From Salinicola halophyticus (GTDB lineage Bacteria; Pseudomonadota; Gammaproteobacteria; Pseudomonadales; Halomonadaceae): a DNA stretch of 64,000 bases. Below the pieces are notes generated by a model, which saw nothing but the letters and a program-made list of their open reading frames with translations, was not told where the DNA came from and ran no database searches. The stretch lies in assembly GCF_003206695.1 (NCBI RefSeq), contig NZ_PZJN01000007.1, positions 235,492-299,491 on the forward strand, written 5' to 3'. Position numbers and translations under genes: made by a program. The stretch's first letter is position 1; the number at the start of each line of letters is the position of its first letter. This document shows, in pieces, positions 17,621-27,861 of this stretch.

Positions 17621-18991
17621 TCAGGTGCCGGAAGGCGCGTCGGGCTGGCCCGGATGGCAGCCGGGCGCCGCCGGATAGCGACCGCAGTCCGGCTTCACCG
17701 CGGTTTCCTCGTGGGGCGTGCCGTCCGGTGCCCAGTCGTAATCCACCAGCTGCGCGCGATAGACCTGATTGGTGACGTAGTCGTCCTCAGGCATCGATTT
17801 GCCGAAGAACGGGCTGACGTACTCCCACACAATCTCGCCTTCCGACGTGATCTGAAATAGACGGCCGTTCTGGCCCTCGTCGATCAGCGTATTGCCGTTG
17901 GGCAACCGACGCGCGCTCGAGATGAACGAACTGTAGAAGGTGTAAGGCGAGCGCCCGGACATGTCGCCGGAGTACTGCCACACGATCTTGTCGCTGGTCG
18001 GATCGACCTCGATCACGCGGGACGAAGAGAAGAACCCCTGCTTCGACGGCGGGAAGCCCGCATTGCCCTGGTTGTCGAAGATCAGCAGGTTGCCGGCGCC
18101 CGGCAGGCCCTCCGGAATGATGTGCACATCGTGCGAGCCCACGGTCTGGTCGACCGGGCGTCCGAGCTTGCCGGTCAATTGCAGCGCTGGGAAATCCGGC
18201 CCCATGCGCCAGACGATCTCGCCGCTCTTGCGATCGACAATGAAAGTGACGTTGGCATTGCGCGAGTTGATCAGGATATTGTCCGGCGCGAAGCGCTCGT
18301 CGCCGTCGTCATACCAGTGATTGGGCCCGACCGGCACCGCGGTATTCAGATGCAGGAAGTCCGGATCCTCGGAATCCTTGAGCGAGCGCAGCCGTTCGTC
18401 GGAGAAACCCATCTCATCAAGGTGGTCTCCGGCCGTCCAGGACCAGACGACTTTGCCGTCCGCATCGACCTCTTCCACCGCGTTGTCGATGATCTCGTAG
18501 TCGAAACCGTTGAGTTCCCGTATGCCGGCGGTCATCACCAGGTTGTTGCCGTTGGGCAGGCGGCGCATATCGTGATGCTGATAGATCGGGTCCTGCTGAC
18601 TGCCCCACTGCCATTTCACCTCACCGTCCCAGTTCACTTCCGCGACCGAGGCGTTGGTCAGGCCGTTACCGGGACTGGCATGTTCAGGCGGTTTTTCGGC
18701 CCGCGCCAGCTGCACCAGCAGATGGCCTTTTTCGCCGTCGGCCTGATCGACGGAGAGCGGGATCGGAGGAAAACCTTCGTAGTCCCAGCGGTGAACCTCG
18801 TTGCCGTTCATGTCGATCAGGTGCGTCTTGAGATCGCCGCCGGGAAACAGCACGAAGCCGTTGTAGGCCCGCTCGGGATCGTAATAGGTGGTACCGGTCG
18901 GGAAACTGCTGGGCAAGGCAATGGCTGCGGTCGCCACGGTCGTCAACATGGCACCCAGTAATACCGAAACCGATCTTGCTCGTGACATCAT
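17621..18991 (-). CDS. Arylsulfotransferase (ASST)-family secreted protein
   Basis: A 456-residue protein with a signal peptide (VSVLLGAMLTTVATAAIALP). Repeated blade-like units such as LIDMNGNEVHRWDY, VDADGKVVWSW and ITSEGEIVWEY point to a beta-propeller. HHDMRRLPNGNNLVM and GSHDVHIIPEGLPGAGNLLIFDNQG match the ASST family, in which a His takes the sulfate from an aryl sulfate. Bona fide activity is unproven. Two adjacent ATGs (18991, 18988) follow AGGAG. It stands near an isochorismatase-family hydrolase and, further on, a choline sulfatase, so a role in sulfate-ester metabolism is plausible. Confidence 0.75.
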   Translation of the reverse strand: MMSRARSVSVLLGAMLTTVATAAIALPSSFPTGTTYYDPERAYNGFVLFPGGDLKTHLIDMNGNEVHRWDYEGFPPIPLSVDQADGEKGHLLVQLARAEKPPEHASPGNGLTNASVAEVNWDGEVKWQWGSQQDPIYQHHDMRRLPNGNNLVMTAGIRELNGFDYEIIDNAVEEVDADGKVVWSWTAGDHLDEMGFSDERLRSLKDSEDPDFLHLNTAVPVGPNHWYDDGDERFAPDNILINSRNANVTFIVDRKSGEIVWRMGPDFPALQLTGKLGRPVDQTVGSHDVHIIPEGLPGAGNLLIFDNQGNAGFPPSKQGFFSSSRVIEVDPTSDKIVWQYSGDMSGRSPYTFYSSFISSARRLPNGNTLIDEGQNGRLFQITSEGEIVWEYVSPFFGKSMPEDDYVTNQVYRAQLVDYDWAPDGTPHEETAVKPDCGRYPAAPGCHPGQPDAPSGT

Positions 18992-19179
18992 CGCTCGTCG
19001 CTCCTTCGTCGAGTCCCGCCGTGCGCGGGTGTGGCCGGCACTGCGGTGTCGGCGAAATCCACTTGGCCGATGATAAAAGTCGTTGATCGCCATCGGCTTT
19101 ACGATAGATCTTTAAGAGATATCTTTACATAAGACCCTCGCGACGGCGTTTCTCTCCCGGACCCGGAAACGTTTCGCGC

Positions 19180-19812
19180 CTACGCGGCGCCCGGGAGTAA
19201 TCCGGCGAATTCCTCGCTGGTCATCGGCCTGGAGAACATCGGGTAGTCGTAGGCGATGGCGGCATCGTGCTCGGCTTCGCTGGTGGCGGCGACGGCATCG
19301 GTCAGCGTCAGCACCTCGAAACCCTTCTCGTAGCCCGAGCGCATGGTCGATTCGACGCAGCAGTTGGTCAGGAAACCGGCCAGGGCGATCGTTTCGATAC
19401 GCTTGCTGCGCAGGATGAAGTCGAGGTTGGTCGAGGCGAAGGTGTCCAGGCCGCGCTTGCCTTCGATGACGATGTCACCGGGCTGCGGCGTGAGTGCCTC
19501 GCAGATTTCGGCACCCCATTCACCTTTGACGAAGGTCTTGCCGTCGACGACACCCGCCAGAATACCGTAGGGTCGGGCCGTGATCTCGCCGTACCCCGGC
19601 GCGAACTGAATCGGCGCATGGAGAATGCTGACGCCCGCGGCACGCGCTCTGGCGACCAGATCCCGGGTCTTGGCCAGCATGTCATTGCCCGCCATCACGC
19701 CTTTCACGGCGTCGTGAAGCGCGCCGCCTTCAGAGGTGAAATCGTTCTGGAATTCGATCAGTACCAGGGCGGTCCTGACCGGATCAATGCGCTGGGGAAG
19801 GGCGGATGTCAT
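19180..19812 (-). CDS. Isochorismatase-family cysteine hydrolase
   Basis: A 210-residue alpha/beta hydrolase-like enzyme with the Asp-Lys-Cys triad of the family: D24 (IEFQNDF), K119 (IEGKRG) and C152 (FLTNCCVES). Relatives hydrolyse nicotinamide, N-carbamoyl compounds, biuret or isochorismate. Nothing specific (such as a nicotinamidase metal site) is seen. GGAG precedes ATG 19812 by about 9 nt. It lies 188 nt upstream of the arylsulfotransferase-like gene on the same strand; co-transcription is possible. Confidence 0.85.
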   Translation of the reverse strand: MTSALPQRIDPVRTALVLIEFQNDFTSEGGALHDAVKGVMAGNDMLAKTRDLVARARAAGVSILHAPIQFAPGYGEITARPYGILAGVVDGKTFVKGEWGAEICEALTPQPGDIVIEGKRGLDTFASTNLDFILRSKRIETIALAGFLTNCCVESTMRSGYEKGFEVLTLTDAVAATSEAEHDAAIAYDYPMFSRPMTSEEFAGLLPGAA

Positions 19813-19895
19813 GGCGGGAAGCTCCTGAAAGGGGATGGACTCGCTGTCGTTTAGCGTAGCCCAAACCCGGTCAGAGAGCGGTAGTGCAGCGAACG

Positions 19896-21485
19896 CTAGC
19901 CGTATACGCCCTGGCTGCGCAGATAGTCGTCGTAGTTGCCGCTGAAATCGACGATGCCGTCCTCTTTCATCTCGATGATTCTGGTGGCCAGCGAGCCGAC
20001 GAATTCACGGTCGTGGCTGACGAAAATCAGCGTGCCGGGATAGTTGTCCAGTGCCAGGTTGAGCGCCTCGATCGATTCCATGTCGAGGTGGTTGGTGGGC
20101 TCATCCATCACCAGCACGTTGGGCTTCTGCAGGATCAGCTTGCCGAACAGCATCCGCCCCTGCTCGCCGCCGGAGATCACCTTGACCGACTTGCCGATGT
20201 CATCGTTGGAGAACAGCATCCGACCCAGCGCACCGCGAACGGTCTGCTCGCCCTCGGTGGTCCACTGGCGCATCCAGTCGAACAGCGTCTCGCCGCTTTC
20301 GAAGTCGGCGGCGTGGTCCTGGGCGAAGTAACCCACTTCCGCTGCGTCGGTCCACTTCACCTCGCCGGCATCCGGCGTCATCGTGCCGACCAGGCAATTG
20401 AGCAGCGTGGTCTTGCCGATGCCGTTGGGGCCGATAATCGCCACCCGTTCGCCGGCTTCGATCTGCAGGCCCAGGCGATCGAACAGTACGTTGTCGCCCC
20501 ACGCCTTGGAGAGTTTCTCCGCCGTGAGCGCATGGCGATGGATCTTCTTGGTCTGCTCGAAACGGATGAACGGGCTGACTCGCGACGACGGCTTGACCTC
20601 GTCGAGCTGGATCTTGTCGATCTTGCGCTGACGCGATGTCGCCTGCTTGGCCTTGGAGGCGTTGGCCGAGAAACGGCTGACGAACTGCTGCAGCTCGGCG
20701 ATCTCGGCTTTCTTCTTGGCGTTTTCGGAGTGCAGGCGCTCGCGAGCCTGGGTCGCGGCGATCATGTACTCGTCGTAGTTGCCCGGGAACAACCGCAGCT
20801 CGCCGTAGTCGAGATCCGCCATATGGGTGCAGACGCTGTTCAGGAAGTGACGATCGTGAGAGATGATGATCATCGTCGAGCTGCGCGCCCGCAGGATGTC
20901 TTCCAGCCAGCGGATGGTGTTGATATCCAGATGGTTGGTGGGCTCGTCGAGCAGCAGCACGTCGGGATCGCTGAACAGCGCCTGTGCCAATAACACCCGC
21001 AGCTTCCAGCCCGGCGCCACCACGCTCATCGGCTGAGTGTGCTGTTCGAGCGGAATGCCCAGCCCCAGCAGTAGTTCGCCGGCGCGGGATTCGGCGGTAT
21101 AACCCTCGAGTTCGGCGAAGCGGACTTCCAGATCGGCGACCTTCATGCCGTCCTCGTCGCTCATCGCCGCCTGGGAGTAGATCCGCTCGCGTTCAGCGGC
21201 CACCTCCCACAGCTCCTCGTGGCCCATGATCACGGTATCGATCACCCGCTCGTTCTCGAACGCGAACTGATCCTGGCGCAGTTTACCCAGCCGCGTGGTG
21301 GCATCCTTCATCACCTGGCCGCCGCTTGGCTCCAGGTCGCCCCCCAGAATCTTCATGAAGGTAGACTTGCCGCAGCCGTTGGCGCCGATCAAGCCGTAGC
21401 GATGGCCACCGCCGAATTTGACGGAAACGTTCTCGAACAGCGGCTTGGGGCCAAACTGCATGGTGATGTTGGCAGTAGAGAGCAC
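19896..21485 (-). CDS. ybiT: ABC-F family ATPase YbiT
   Basis: A 529-residue soluble tandem ABC protein that acts on ribosomes. Walker A motifs are GANGCGKST and GPNGIGKTT; Walker B motifs are [11 protein letters not shown] and [10 protein letters not shown]. The linker between domains (about 240-320) is Lys/Arg-rich ([23 protein letters not shown] in pieces). The match to E. coli YbiT is full-length. The first domain has [15 protein letters not shown] instead of a classical LSGGQ, which is a YbiT trait, not damage. The start is a GTG, aligning with the E. coli start; the ATG eight codons on is less likely. No terminator was seen. Confidence 0.93.
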   Translation of the reverse strand: MLSTANITMQFGPKPLFENVSVKFGGGHRYGLIGANGCGKSTFMKILGGDLEPSGGQVMKDATTRLGKLRQDQFAFENERVIDTVIMGHEELWEVAAERERIYSQAAMSDEDGMKVADLEVRFAELEGYTAESRAGELLLGLGIPLEQHTQPMSVVAPGWKLRVLLAQALFSDPDVLLLDEPTNHLDINTIRWLEDILRARSSTMIIISHDRHFLNSVCTHMADLDYGELRLFPGNYDEYMIAATQARERLHSENAKKKAEIAELQQFVSRFSANASKAKQATSRQRKIDKIQLDEVKPSSRVSPFIRFEQTKKIHRHALTAEKLSKAWGDNVLFDRLGLQIEAGERVAIIGPNGIGKTTLLNCLVGTMTPDAGEVKWTDAAEVGYFAQDHAADFESGETLFDWMRQWTTEGEQTVRGALGRMLFSNDDIGKSVKVISGGEQGRMLFGKLILQKPNVLVMDEPTNHLDMESIEALNLALDNYPGTLIFVSHDREFVGSLATRIIEMKEDGIVDFSGNYDDYLRSQGVYG

Positions 21486-21536
21486 AGCGGGGAATCTCGC
21501 GGGAAAGGGCGTGAATGAAACGACGACAGAATGAAA

Positions 21537-21569
21537 AGACGAAAGCCGAGACAGGCTCGGCTTTCGTCT
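21537..21569 (-). terminator. Terminator of betC
   Basis: A 14-bp perfect stem AGACGAAAGCCGAG/CTCGGCTTTCGTCT with loop ACAGG, followed on the minus strand by TTTT. Confidence 0.85.
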
Positions 21570-21665
21570 GGGACGTTCGTCGTAGACAGATTATACGCGG
21601 ATGCGACGCTCGCTCATACGTCAGGCGCGAAATGATTGCCGCCTCGGCCTCCTGCAGCCGGCGTA

Positions 21666-23180
21666 TCACTCACCGCGGGGGAAGCGCTGGGACTCCTCGA
21701 CGATGTTGAGATCCATGTGGTTGCGCATGTAGCGCTGGGAAGCGTCCTGCAACGGCTGGTGATCCCACGGATAGTAGTGCCCGTTGCGCAGCGCTTCGTA
21801 GACGATCAGCCGCTGTGCCTGGCTTTCGCGAACCTCGGCGTCGAAACGCTGCATGTCCCAGCGCTCGCGGACCTTGGCCTGAAATTCCGCCAGCGTCTTG
21901 GCGTAGCCCGGGTCGTCGGCCAGATTGCGGGTCTCGTGCGGATCGGCCTCGAGATCGAACAGCTGCGGCGGGTCGATCTCGCAGTGGTTGAACTTCCACT
22001 GGCCTTCGCGAATCGTCACCAGCGGCGCCTGCGTGCCCTCGGCGGCGTACTCCATGTAGACCGGCGTCTCGCGGCTGCCACCTCGCGCCAGCGGCAGCAG
22101 CGACTCGCCATCGGTCCAGGGTTCGACTTCGGAGAGATCGATGCCCACCAGATCGGCCAGCGTGGCATTGATGTCGATGGTCGATACCGGCGCCTTGACC
22201 GAGCGCGGTTCGAGGCCCGGCGCGGCAATCATCAGCGGCACTCTGGAGGAGCCTTCGAACGGGCTCATTTTGAACCACAGCCCCTTCTCGCCAATCATGT
22301 CGCCGTGATCGGAGCAGACCACGATGATGGTGTTGTCGAGCATCCGGGTCCGTTCCAGCACGTCCAGGATCGAACCGACCTTGTCATCGATATAGGAAAT
22401 ATTGGCGAAATAACCGCGGCGTGCCCGACGCACGTCTTCCGGCTGGATATCGAACTTGGTGTAGTCGTTGGCCTCGAAGACCCGCTGACTGTGCGGATCG
22501 AGTTCGTCGAAGGGCACCACGTCCTGCTCCGGATCGAGATGCTCGCAGTCTTCGTACAGATCCCAGAATTTGCGCCGCGCGACATAAGGGTCGTGCGGGT
22601 GGGTGAAGCTGACGCACATCGACCACGGACGCGCGTCATGCCCGCGGGAGAGATCGAACAGTTTCTGCTCGGCGTGGAAGGCGACTTCGTCGTCGTACTC
22701 CATCTGGTTGGAGATCTCGGCGACGCCGGCGCCGGTGACCGAGCCCAGATTGTGATACCACCAGTCGATCCGCTCGCCGGGCTTGCGATAGTCCGGCGTC
22801 CAGCCGAAGTCGGCGGGATAGACATCGGTGGTCAAACGCGTCTCGAAACCGTGCAACTGATCCGGACCCACGAAATGCATCTTGCCGGAGAGACAGGTCG
22901 AGTAGCCGGCGCGACGCAGGTGATGGGCCCAAGTGGGTACGGCGGACCGGAATTCGGCGGCGTTGTCGTAGACGCCGGTACGCGACGGCAACTGGCCCGA
23001 CATGAAGGCCGCACGGCCCGGCGCGCACAGATAGCTCGGCGTATAGGCGTTGCTGAAATTGACCGATCGTTTGGCCAACTTCTTGAGATTGGGCGCGTGC
23101 AGAAAGTCCGCCGGCCCGTCCTGAAACAACGTGCCGTTCACCTGGTCGGCCATCAGTACCAGAATATTGGGTCGCGTCAT
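21666..23180 (-). CDS. betC: Choline sulfatase
   Basis: A 504-residue type I sulfatase that hydrolyses choline-O-sulfate to choline and sulfate, feeding glycine-betaine osmoprotection. The formylglycine site is C52-A-P-G-R56 (C-x-P-x-R). The metal-binding ADQ is near residue 12 and the SDHGDMIGEKG block around 290. The C-terminal RFDAEVRESQAQRLIVYEAL and YYPWDHQPLQ are typical of choline sulfatases rather than arylsulfatases. Export is not indicated. Start ATG 23180 with AGGAGG; an upstream frame extension is unsupported. No bet regulators or transporters are beside it, which differs from rhizobial betICBA. Confidence 0.88.
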   Translation of the reverse strand: MTRPNILVLMADQVNGTLFQDGPADFLHAPNLKKLAKRSVNFSNAYTPSYLCAPGRAAFMSGQLPSRTGVYDNAAEFRSAVPTWAHHLRRAGYSTCLSGKMHFVGPDQLHGFETRLTTDVYPADFGWTPDYRKPGERIDWWYHNLGSVTGAGVAEISNQMEYDDEVAFHAEQKLFDLSRGHDARPWSMCVSFTHPHDPYVARRKFWDLYEDCEHLDPEQDVVPFDELDPHSQRVFEANDYTKFDIQPEDVRRARRGYFANISYIDDKVGSILDVLERTRMLDNTIIVVCSDHGDMIGEKGLWFKMSPFEGSSRVPLMIAAPGLEPRSVKAPVSTIDINATLADLVGIDLSEVEPWTDGESLLPLARGGSRETPVYMEYAAEGTQAPLVTIREGQWKFNHCEIDPPQLFDLEADPHETRNLADDPGYAKTLAEFQAKVRERWDMQRFDAEVRESQAQRLIVYEALRNGHYYPWDHQPLQDASQRYMRNHMDLNIVEESQRFPRGE

Positions 23181-23380
23181 GCGTCCTCCTGCGTCGTTGA
23201 ATTTGTCATTCGAGATAGGCTCCAGCTTGCGCGCCGGGAACGAATCAGTGCAAACGATCAATTCGACGCCTGAGGCCAAGCGAAGCTTGGGCTGAACGTT
23301 CCATCACTCATTTGAGCGCAGACCCCCTGATAGCAGGAAGTGGCGCCGCAGGGTCGAGGAAAAACAGGCACCCACAAAAA

Positions 23381-23407
23381 AGCCCCACCGAGCGGATCGG
23401 TAGGGCT
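23381..23407 (-). terminator. Terminator of rpsO
   Basis: An 11-bp stem with one mismatch (AGCCCCACCGA/TCGGTAGGGCT, loop GCGGA) is followed on the minus strand by TTTTTT. Confidence 0.85.
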
Positions 23408-23471
23408 CTTTCACCAATGACACCAGGCCATCGGCTGTCGCTAGGACCGCCGGAAGCGGCGGCTCAGCGAT

Positions 23472-23741
23472 TTAGCGGCGCAGGCCAAGCTTCTTGATCA
23501 ACGCCTGATAGCGTTCGAAGTCCTTGCCCTTGAGGTAGTCCAGCAGTTTACGACGCTGGTTAACCATGCGGATCAGGCCACGACGAGAGTGGTGATCCTG
23601 CTTGTGATCCTTGAAGTGACCCTGCAGACCGTCGATGTTGGCGCTCAGCAGTGCGACCTGGACTTCCGGGGAACCGGTGTCGCTTTCGCCCTGACCAAAT
23701 TCCTTGACGATCTCGGCCTTCTTTTCAGCAGTTAGTGCCAT
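23472..23741 (-). CDS. rpsO: Ribosomal protein S15
   Basis: An 89-residue protein binding 16S rRNA in the 30S platform. [48 protein letters not shown] and IKKLGLRR are hallmark S15 segments. ATG 23741 has GGAGAG upstream; an in-frame extension to 23792 is an artefact. It ends the rimP-nusA-infB-rbfA-truB-rpsO series, 137 nt after truB, and has its own terminator. pnp, usually next, is not in this window: the strand continues into betC. Confidence 0.97.
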   Translation of the reverse strand: MALTAEKKAEIVKEFGQGESDTGSPEVQVALLSANIDGLQGHFKDHKQDHHSRRGLIRMVNQRRKLLDYLKGKDFERYQALIKKLGLRR

Positions 23742-23878
23742 GAAAAACTCTCCAGCAAGCAATATGCCTGAATGATGAATGTCGGAGACCACGCATATTT
23801 GCAGCCTCCCGGTTAACCGTCACGAAGACGGGCGCATCGAAGCGATGCTGACAGCATGTCCGTCTGGCCCCAAAAGGC

Positions 23879-24805
23879 TCAGCTCGGTTCCGCTGCTGTC
23901 GTGTCGACCAGACGTCGAGGAGTCACTTCCCCCGGCGCGGTCATCTCGACCAATCCCAGAAAGGATTCGTCGCGATAGAGTCTTGCGGTTGCTCCCGGTG
24001 CCAATTGGCTTTCCGGTACCGCCGCCCGCTGACCCAGAAGCAGGCTATGCGCCACGCTTTCCGCGACCTCGAGCGTCGGAAGATGGGCGAGCATGACATC
24101 GACCGGCAATAGCTGCGCCAGTCGTTGTTCATCGCTCATCGCCTCGAGTGCCTCGAAGGATAGCCGCCCTTCACTGCCGAACGGTCCTGTTTCCAGGCGC
24201 TCCAGCGCGGTGATGTGGGCGCCGAAACCCAGTTCGGCTCCGATATCCTCGGCCAGCGTCCGAATGTAGGTGCCCTTGCTGCAGCGAACCTGCAACCAGA
24301 GACCATCGGGCTCCCAGCCGAGCGGGCGCATATCATATATCGTCACGCGTCGCGGCGCACGTTCAACCGTTTCGCCCTGACGCGCAAGCTCGTAGAGTTT
24401 GCGCCCCTGATGCTTCAGCGCCGAATACATCGGCGGGATCTGCTCGATCTCGCCGCGGAAACGTTCGAGAGCGGCTTCGACCGCGTCATGATCCAGTCTC
24501 GAAGGCAGCGACCGGCGCTCAACCACTTCACCGTCTGCATCGCCGGTGGCAGTCACTTCACCGAATTTGATTCGGGTACGGTAGACCTTGTCGGCTTCGA
24601 GCAGGTGAGCGGAGAACTTGGTCGCCTCCCCCAGGCAGACCGGCAACAAGCCGGTTGCCATCGGATCCAGCGTGCCGGTGTGCCCCGCCTTGCGGGCCTG
24701 AAACAACCGCCTGGCACGCTGGAGCGCATGATTGCTCGATACGCCCTTGGGCTTGTCGAGCAGCAGCACGCCATTGATGGGCAACCCCTTACGACGCCGA
24801 GCCAT
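23879..24805 (-). CDS. truB: tRNA pseudouridine(55) synthase
   Basis: Makes pseudouridine 55 in the T-loop of tRNAs. A 308-residue protein with GVLLLDKPKGVSSN near the start, the catalytic Asp in GHTGTLDPMATGLLP (about residue 47), YSALKHQGRKLYELARQG and RCSKGTYIRTLAEDIG, and a C-terminal PUA-like region. Its start overlaps the stop of rbfA by one nt, showing tight coupling. Confidence 0.96.
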   Translation of the reverse strand: MARRRKGLPINGVLLLDKPKGVSSNHALQRARRLFQARKAGHTGTLDPMATGLLPVCLGEATKFSAHLLEADKVYRTRIKFGEVTATGDADGEVVERRSLPSRLDHDAVEAALERFRGEIEQIPPMYSALKHQGRKLYELARQGETVERAPRRVTIYDMRPLGWEPDGLWLQVRCSKGTYIRTLAEDIGAELGFGAHITALERLETGPFGSEGRLSFEALEAMSDEQRLAQLLPVDVMLAHLPTLEVAESVAHSLLLGQRAAVPESQLAPGATARLYRDESFLGLVEMTAPGEVTPRRLVDTTAAEPS

Positions 24806-25242
24806 CAGCGCGACTCTCCATCCTCTTTCCGAGACTCGCTATCGTGAGCCTCGTCTTCCGGAGTCACCTCACCGCCTTCCGGCGGACGGTCCCTGCCGAC
24901 GGCTTCATCGATCAGGGCCGACAGCTTGTGCCCGCGTACCACGCTTTCATCGTAGTGAAAACGTAGCTCGGGGACGTGACGCAGCTTGATCCGACGCGCG
25001 ATCTGGGAGCGCAGAAACCCGGCCGCCCGCTTGAGCACGGCCATGTTTTCCTTGACCCGCTCCGGATCGTTCTCGCCCAGCAGCGTCACGTAGATATCGG
25101 CGTAACCCAGATCGCGACTGACCGTCACCGAGCTGACCGTGACCATCCCCAGACGCGGATCCTTGATCTCGCGCTGGATCAGAACGGCCAGCTCCTGCTG
25201 CAGCTGGTCGGCGACCCGGTCGGTTCGTTTGAATTCGCGCAT
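24805..25242 (-). CDS. rbfA: 30S ribosome-binding factor A
   Basis: A 145-residue KH-type protein that assists late 16S rRNA maturation and cold adaptation. RTDRVADQLQQELAVLIQ, DPRLGMVTVSSV and LRHVPELRFHYDES are family segments. The acidic, disordered C-terminal ~25 residues are longer than in E. coli. ATG 25242 has GAGAGG five nt upstream. It lies between infB (66 nt) and truB (overlap). Confidence 0.95.
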   Translation of the reverse strand: MREFKRTDRVADQLQQELAVLIQREIKDPRLGMVTVSSVTVSRDLGYADIYVTLLGENDPERVKENMAVLKRAAGFLRSQIARRIKLRHVPELRFHYDESVVRGHKLSALIDEAVGRDRPPEGGEVTPEDEAHDSESRKEDGESR

Positions 25243-25308
25243 CGTTGCCTCTCGAGATCCCGCAAGCGCCTATGTCGTAAAACTCAGGCACTCGCGGGAT
25301 CCTGTCAC

Positions 25309-27834
25309 TTACAGGGTACGCTCGACCTTGACCTGATCGAAGACCTCGATCTTGTCACCGACCTGGACGTCGTTGTAGTTCTTGACGCCGATACCGCACT
25401 CCATGCCGTTGCGCACTTCGTTGACGTCATCCTTGAAGCGACGCAGGGATTCCAGCTCGCCTTCGTAGATGACCACGTTGTCGCGCAGGACACGGATCTT
25501 CTTGTTGCGGTGAACGGAGCCCTCGACGACCATACAGCCGGCGATGGCACCGATCTTCGGCGCCTTGAACACATCGCGCACTTCGGCAATACCGACGATC
25601 TCTTCTTTCCACTCCGGTGCCAGCATGCCACTCATGGCCTGCTTGACCTCGTCGATCAGCTGGTAGATGACGCTGTAATAGCGCAGATCCAGCCCTTCAC
25701 GTTCGACGATTTCGCGAGCGGAGGCGTCGGCACGGACGTTGAAGCCGACCAAAATCGCTTCACTGGCGAGCGCCAGGTTAGCGTCGGTTCCGGTGATACC
25801 GCCGACCCCGGAGGAGACGACCGCGACCTGAACTTCGTCGGTGGAGAGTTCTTCCAGTGCGCCACGGATCGCTTCCAGCGAGCCCTGCACGTCGACCTTG
25901 AGGACGACGTTGACCTTGGCGACATCGCCTTGGCCCATCTGGCTGAACATGTTCTCCAGCTTGGCCTTCTGCTGCCGTGCGAGACGAACTTCGCGGTACT
26001 TGCCCTGGCGGAAGTTGGCGATTTCACGCGCCTTCTTCTCGTCGGTGAGCACCATGAAGTCTTCGCCGGCTTCTGGCGTACCATCGAGACCCTGGATCTC
26101 GACCGGCATGGCCGGACCCACCGTCTCGACCTGCTTGCCGAGTTCGTTGGTCAACGCCCGGACACGACCGTAATGCAGGCCGGCGAGGACGATATCGCCA
26201 CGCTTGAGCGTACCGTTCTGTACCAGCACCGTTGCCACCGGACCGCGGCCCTTGTCGAGGCGCGATTCGACCACCACACCCTTGCCGGGCGCTTCGGGAA
26301 CGGCCTTGAGCTCGAGCACTTCGGAAACCAGCAGTACCGCTTCGAGCAGCTGATCGATGCCGTCACCGGTTTTCGCCGAGACCGACACGAACTGGGTATC
26401 GCCGCCCCACTCTTCGGAAATCACGCCGTGCTGAGACAGCTCGTTGCGAATCCGATCGAGATCGGCGCCTTCCTTGTCGATCTTGTTGATCGCGACAACC
26501 AGCGGCACGTTGGCGGCCTTGGCGTGCTCGACGGCTTCGACCGTCTGCGGCATTACACCATCGTCCGCCGCGACGACCAGGATGACGACGTCGGTCGCCT
26601 GGGCACCACGAGCACGCATGGCGGTAAACGCTGCGTGACCCGGGGTATCCAGGAAAGTGACGCCACCATGTTCGCCTTCGACGTGGTACGCCCCGATATG
26701 CTGGGTGATACCCCCGGCTTCGCCAGTCGCGACCTTGGTCCGACGGATGAAGTCGAGCAGCGAAGTCTTGCCGTGGTCTACGTGACCCATGACGGTCACG
26801 ACCGGCGAACGGGTGATCTCGTCGCCTTCATAGGAGATGCCTTCAAGCACTGCGGTCTCGAGCGCATCTTCCTTGACCAGCTTCGGCTTGTGCCCCATCT
26901 CCTCGACCACGATCGCGGCAGTGTCCTGATCGATGGTCTGGTTGATGGTGACCGCCGCGCCCATGTTGAACATGGCCTTGATCACTTCGTTGGCCTTGAC
27001 CGACATCTTGTCCGCCAGCTCGGCAACGCTGATCGACTCCGGCAGGGCGACTTCGCGCACGATCGGCTGAGTCGGACGCTGGAAGCCGTGCTCGTTGTCG
27101 CTGCGACCGCGGCGACTGCCGCGACGCTCGGCACGCTTGACCTTCTTGGCACCGGTACCGCGACGACGCTCGGAGCGATCATCGTTGTCGTCACGGCGTC
27201 CGCGGCGACCCTGATCACGCTCCTTGTCCTTCTTCGGATGGGCGCGACGATTCTCGGTACGCGGTTCCTTGGGCGGCGCCTCGACGAACGGCTGACTGTT
27301 GGAAGTCGGCTCGTTGTCCTCGACCTGCGGCTCCTGAGAAATGTCGGCACCTGGCGCCTGCGGCTCGGGAGCCGGTGCAGCTGCCTTGTTGGAGACCTCC
27401 TGGCCGGCACTTTCCTGAACCGACTCGTTGGCCACCTCGGCGCTGGACTGCTGGTCAGCCTGCTGCTGCGCCTGGTCGGCCATGTCGCCAACCAGCTGAC
27501 GCGGCCCGCTCTCCTCGGCCGGTGCTTCCTCGACCGGTTCCGCATCCCGTTTGACGTAGGTCCGCTTCTTACGCACCTGCACCTCGATGGTCTTGCCGCG
27601 CTCGCCCGAACGGATCTTGCTGCGGGTGTTGCGCGTCAAGGTGATGCGATTGCGCGGGCCGCGGCCACCACCGTGACTCTTGGTCAGGTGATCGAGCAGA
27701 CGTTGCTTGTCTTCTTCGGAGACCGCGTCGCTTTCTTTCTGATGCGGCAAACCCGCATCCTTCATCTGTTCCAGCAAGCGGGACACATCGCGTCCCACCT
27801 TGCCGGCAAACTCTTCTACGGTCATGTCTGACAT
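25309..27834 (-). CDS. infB: Translation initiation factor IF-2
   Basis: An 841-residue GTPase that brings fMet-tRNA to the 30S P site. Order of parts: IF2_N domain (1-50), IF2-associated basic region, a Glu/Gln/Ala/Arg-rich low-complexity linker (about 100-250), a second IF2_N segment ([14 protein letters not shown]), the GTPase domain with G1 [16 protein letters not shown] and NKID, then domains II-IV ending in [21 protein letters not shown] lies 6 nt before ATG 27834, and the spacer to nusA is 27 nt. Internal in-frame starts giving shorter IF2 forms, as in E. coli, are possible but not evident. Confidence 0.97.
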   Translation of the reverse strand: MSDMTVEEFAGKVGRDVSRLLEQMKDAGLPHQKESDAVSEEDKQRLLDHLTKSHGGGRGPRNRITLTRNTRSKIRSGERGKTIEVQVRKKRTYVKRDAEPVEEAPAEESGPRQLVGDMADQAQQQADQQSSAEVANESVQESAGQEVSNKAAAPAPEPQAPGADISQEPQVEDNEPTSNSQPFVEAPPKEPRTENRRAHPKKDKERDQGRRGRRDDNDDRSERRRGTGAKKVKRAERRGSRRGRSDNEHGFQRPTQPIVREVALPESISVAELADKMSVKANEVIKAMFNMGAAVTINQTIDQDTAAIVVEEMGHKPKLVKEDALETAVLEGISYEGDEITRSPVVTVMGHVDHGKTSLLDFIRRTKVATGEAGGITQHIGAYHVEGEHGGVTFLDTPGHAAFTAMRARGAQATDVVILVVAADDGVMPQTVEAVEHAKAANVPLVVAINKIDKEGADLDRIRNELSQHGVISEEWGGDTQFVSVSAKTGDGIDQLLEAVLLVSEVLELKAVPEAPGKGVVVESRLDKGRGPVATVLVQNGTLKRGDIVLAGLHYGRVRALTNELGKQVETVGPAMPVEIQGLDGTPEAGEDFMVLTDEKKAREIANFRQGKYREVRLARQQKAKLENMFSQMGQGDVAKVNVVLKVDVQGSLEAIRGALEELSTDEVQVAVVSSGVGGITGTDANLALASEAILVGFNVRADASAREIVEREGLDLRYYSVIYQLIDEVKQAMSGMLAPEWKEEIVGIAEVRDVFKAPKIGAIAGCMVVEGSVHRNKKIRVLRDNVVIYEGELESLRRFKDDVNEVRNGMECGIGVKNYNDVQVGDKIEVFDQVKVERTL

Positions 27835-27861
27835 TACGACCCTCCTGAACCCGTGACCACG

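Noticed and set aside
19896-21485. ABC-F protein with a seemingly broken signature (VAPGW in place of LSGG) in domain 1
   Set aside because: E. coli YbiT has the same sequence at this place, so it is a family trait.
24976-27831. A 951-codon open frame opposite infB, and similar long frames opposite nrdE (2696-4681), hemG (16853-17860), dnaK (60265-62277), carB, ftsH and fdsB
   Set aside because: They mirror real genes on the other strand of GC-rich DNA, have no ribosome site or family motifs, and show Leu/Val/Gln/Arg-rich composition typical of antisense frames.
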